NCBI GenBank assembly: GCA_963920705.1
Contig: CAWUCO010000235.1
Coordinates: 1-64,000, forward strand
DNA: 64,000 nucleotides
Reading direction: 5' to 3'
DNA from: Odiellus spinosus
Taxonomy: Eukaryota > Arthropoda > Arachnida > Opiliones > Phalangiidae
Positions 61,337 through 64,000 of this stretch are shown here, one piece after another. The position numbers and the translations under genes were made by a program. The notes beneath the pieces were generated by a model that was not told the DNA's origin, ran no database searches, and saw only the letters and a list, made by a program, of their open reading frames with translations. Every line of letters starts with the position of its first letter. Position 1 is the stretch's first letter.

Positions 61337-62599
61337 TCACTTTTTATTTGACATAGTTTATCAATCAGGATCTATAATTTACTCAGAATAGAAGAAAAAA
61401 ATTGAATCTTTAGGCAAAAATTTTCAGTTTAAAGTAATTATGTTACAATTAATTGGTAAACCAATCATAAACAGATCCTTGACACGTACCAAAATATTTA
61501 ATTTCTCTGACCATTTGGGCTTGTTTTCAAACTCCCTGACCTTTTAATTTGGGGCAATTTTCAAATTCCCCTACTTTCCCCTGACCTTGTGGGCCAATTT
61601 CCAAATTCCATGACTTTTCCAGGTTTTCCAAGTCGTGTACTAACTCTGTTTAAATCAGCGCGCCCTCAACAGCGTTTGATGCGCCCCTATTACATAATTC
61701 TGACAATAAAAATTCAAAAATTCAAAACAAACAATATTGAAAATTTGAAATGAAAAAAATCAATCAAAGGTTTAAACCAAATGGTGAAATTTTTCTCACC
61801 AAACAGTGATGTCATTATTACACCAGTTGAAATCATTTTTTGAAACGGAGAAATCTATCCCTTATTACTTGATTGATTGATTTTAAAAAATAAACAAAAA
61901 TATACCATATCATAATTTACACCTTGCAAATGTTTAAAGAGAAACCATCAACTTGGCAACGCCTAGTTTATAGTCGACGTCTCTGATTCTTTCTTAAAAT
62001 AAGGATCTCGATCAAGCTTTGTCATAGCTTTCCTGTAGGCATTGGTCTAAAATTCCCACATAAACAGCTGTTTATCTAAAGAATACTAGGTTTAAAAACC
62101 TTAGTTTACATCCAAAAAGAATACTAATCTACTTAGCAATATATACGACTAGGGCCGAATTAAGGGGGGCAGAGGGGGCACCTGCCCCCGTGCGCTAGCC
62201 AAAAATTGGCGCCCAAGAAATCAGGTGATAAATCCTAGCGTGTATAATTTTTGCCCCGGGTGCCAAATCGCTTAATCCGGCTCGGTATAGGGCTGTATTT
62301 CAGTCATTATTGTTTTTAACACCTTTCATATTAGATAATATTATAATTAAAGATATATTTAATATTAATAAAATTACCACGAAACGATTTCGTTTAAATT
62401 TTTACCAGGAACCGCGAATCAAATCGGACTTTTTAGCATTATTTTCTATGGCGAAAGTAAATTCAATCGTAAAACTGACGTCACGCGCGCGCCGACAGCT
62501 TCGGGATTTTTTTCAATTCTTGAAAAGAAAATTAGCATGTATTTTACGACTGCACAGTGTAGAGGTATTACAAATTTACAAATAATGCTTGGCGCGAGA

Positions 62600-62855
62600 C
62601 GAAGTCCGAATTGAGCCAAGTTGCATGAGTCATAGCCTCGATCACGCGCTCGCGAATTTCCAACCGTTATTTTAAAATTCACGCGCAGGCGCCATTTTGA
62701 AGTTTAAACCTTTACTCTGAACAGCTCTCGTTTTAGCTCGGTAAGTTTTGAAATTTTAGCGTTATACAATAACCGTAAAACTAACTCTGAATTTTCTTTT
62801 ATTTTTCCAGACTGCCTTGAATAACGGAATATTTGCAAACTGTTCGTCTTCCAAC
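62600..62855 (+). promoter_or_regulatory. Promoter and 5' UTR of the terminal gene, with a 70-bp intron
   Basis: CpG-rich run ('tcacgcgctcgcgaattt', 'tcacgcgcaggcgccattt') leads to a non-coding exon ending at 62740. A short GT-AG intron (62741-62810, donor gtaagt, acceptor 'atttttccag') follows, then the exon carrying the ATG. The transcription start was not determined. Confidence 0.5.
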
Positions 62856-62894
62856 ATGGATTTAAAGCTATGTCCTCTATGCGTGAATCCTAAC
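62856..62894 (+). CDS. First coding exon of an unidentified gene (CxxC start, continues beyond window)
   Basis: ATG at 62856 opens MDLKLCPLCVNPN and meets a perfect donor (aac|gtaagt) at 62895 in phase 0. The exon begins at 62811 after a canonical acceptor. The CPLC motif suggests the first half of a zinc-binding finger (C2H2, ZAD or RING type), but 13 residues cannot identify the family. The next exon lies beyond 64000, because the rest of the window is minisatellite. Confidence 0.6.
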
Positions 62895-62934
62895 GTAAGT
62901 GACTTTTTTGATCTAACTTATGCTGGGTCATTTC

Positions 62935-64000
62935 CCCTGTTTAGTTCGCCAGGGTTTCCTTTTTTTAGCCCGCCAGGGTTTCCTTTTTTTAGCCACCCAG
63001 GGTTTCCTTTTTTTAGCCACCCAGGGTTTCCTTTTTTTAGCCCGCCTGGGGTTCCTTTTTTTAGCCACCCAGGGTTTCCTTTTTTTGGCCCGCCTGGGGT
63101 TCCTTTTTTTAGCCACCCAGGGTTTCCCTTCTTTAACCCGCCTGGGTTCCCAGTTTTCGACCCGCCTGGGTTCCCAGTTTTCGACCCGCCTGGGTTCCCA
63201 GTTTTCGACCCGCCTGGGTTCCCAGTTTTCGACCCGCCTGGGTTCCCAGTTTTCGACCCGCCTGGGTTCCCAGTTTTCGACCCGCCTGGGTTCCCAGTTT
63301 TCGACCCGCCTGGGTTCCCAGTTTTCGACCCGCCTGGGTTCCCAGTTTTCGACCCGCCTGGGTTCCCAGTTTTCGACCCGCCTGGGTTCCCCGTTTTCGA
63401 CCCGCCTGGGTTCCCCGTTTTCGACCCGCCTGGGTGCCCCGTTTTCGACCCGCCTGGGTGCCCCGTTTTCGACCCGCCTGGGTGCCCCGTTTTCGACCCG
63501 CCTGGGTGCCCCGTTTTCGACCCGCCTGGGTGCCCCGTTTTCGACCCGCCTGGGTGCCCCGTTTTCGACCCGCCTGGGTGCCCCGTTTTCGACCCGCCTG
63601 GGTGCCCCGTTTTCGACCCGCCTGGGTGCCCCGTTTTCGACCCGCCTGGGTGCCCCGTTTTCGACCCGCCTGGGTGCCCCGTTTTCGACCCGCCTGGGTG
63701 CCCCGTTTTCGACCCGCCTGGGTGCCCCGTTTTCGACCCGCCTGGGTGCCCCGTTTTCGACCCGCCTGGGTGCCCCGTTTTCGACCCGCCTGGGTTCCCC
63801 GTTTTCGACCCGCCTGGGTTCCCCGTTTTCGACCCGCCTGGGTTCCCCGTTTTCGACCCGCCTGGGTTCCCCGTTTTCGACCCGCCTGGGTTCCCCGTTT
63901 TCGACCCGCCTGGGTTCCCCGTTTTCGACCCGCCTGGGTTCCCCGTTTTCGACCCGCCTGGGTTCCCCGTTTTCGACCCGCCTGGGTTCCCCGTTTTCGA
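62935..64000. repeat. 24-bp GC-rich minisatellite filling an intron, about 44 copies, open at the window end
   Basis: The first block (62935-63130) has units with 'ttttttagccacccagggtt'. From about 63136 units contain 'gttttcgacccgcctggg' followed by TTCCCA, TTCCCC or TGCCCC. Variants are grouped: TTCCCA to about 63380, TTCCCC briefly, TGCCCC to about 63780, then TTCCCC to the end. The minus-strand open frame over the first block (AKKRKPW repeats) is an array by-product. Confidence 0.95.

Noticed and set aside
62928..63116. Minus-strand basic repeat peptide (AKKRKPW repeats)
   Set aside because: By-product of the 24-bp minisatellite inside an intron.

Overview
This is eukaryotic nuclear DNA, most likely from an arthropod and probably an insect. 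Genes are split by GT-AG introns, and many of these are only 60-80 bp long. The sequence is AT-rich but CpG is not strongly depleted, and non-autonomous DNA transposons and minisatellites are dense. The gene content fits: an NRF-6-type acyltransferase-3 protein, a family expanded in arthropods and nematodes; a PDPR orthologue; and a Notch-regulated ankyrin repeat protein (NRARP) whose downstream flank carries a site for the protostome miR-2/13 family. I cannot name the species.

Layout. Positions 1-6321 are gene-poor, with satellite-like copies of about 173 bp and a 32-bp minisatellite. Positions 6322-11832 (+) hold twelve exons encoding the last 647 residues of an NRF-6-like membrane acyltransferase; its 5' exons were not found. 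Positions 14046-21289 (+) hold a complete 16-exon PDPR gene. All exon phases join to an open frame of 890 codons plus stop. Intron 1 appears to use a GC-AG splice pair and carries a hAT-like MITE inserted into a small tandem repeat. Positions 21.5-62.6 kb are about 41 kb of gene-poor DNA with a single recognisable gene, the intronless NRARP orthologue at 39617-39931 (-). At 62.6-64.0 kb (+) the first two exons of another gene begin (start peptide MDLKLCPLCVNPN, zinc-finger-like CxxC). Its next intron is filled by a GC-rich 24-bp minisatellite that runs off the window.

Mobile and repeated DNA. At least five families of foldback or MITE-like elements can be delimited, several with clear target-site duplications: TTAA; 8 bp or near-8 bp (hAT-like); TA; and CTAAT. 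Minisatellites have unit lengths of 22, 24, 29-33, about 40 and 43 bp. The most striking is a 2.3-kb array of about 105 apparently identical 22-bp units at 52.0-54.3 kb, ending 180 bp before a tRNA-like sequence.

How the genes work together. They do not form one pathway. PDPR tunes mitochondrial pyruvate dehydrogenase phosphatase, the NRF-like protein is an integral membrane protein of the acyltransferase-3 family, and NRARP is a Notch feedback attenuator. The long gene-poor DNA around NRARP resembles the regulatory surroundings of a developmental gene. It holds several GC-rich, non-repetitive islands and one extended heat-shock-element-like array at about 57.26 kb. No wholly new system was established. 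The best leads are the NRARP locus with its miR-2-family site, the heat-shock-element-like array, the apparent loss of the conserved histidine in the acyltransferase, and the homogeneous 22-bp array.
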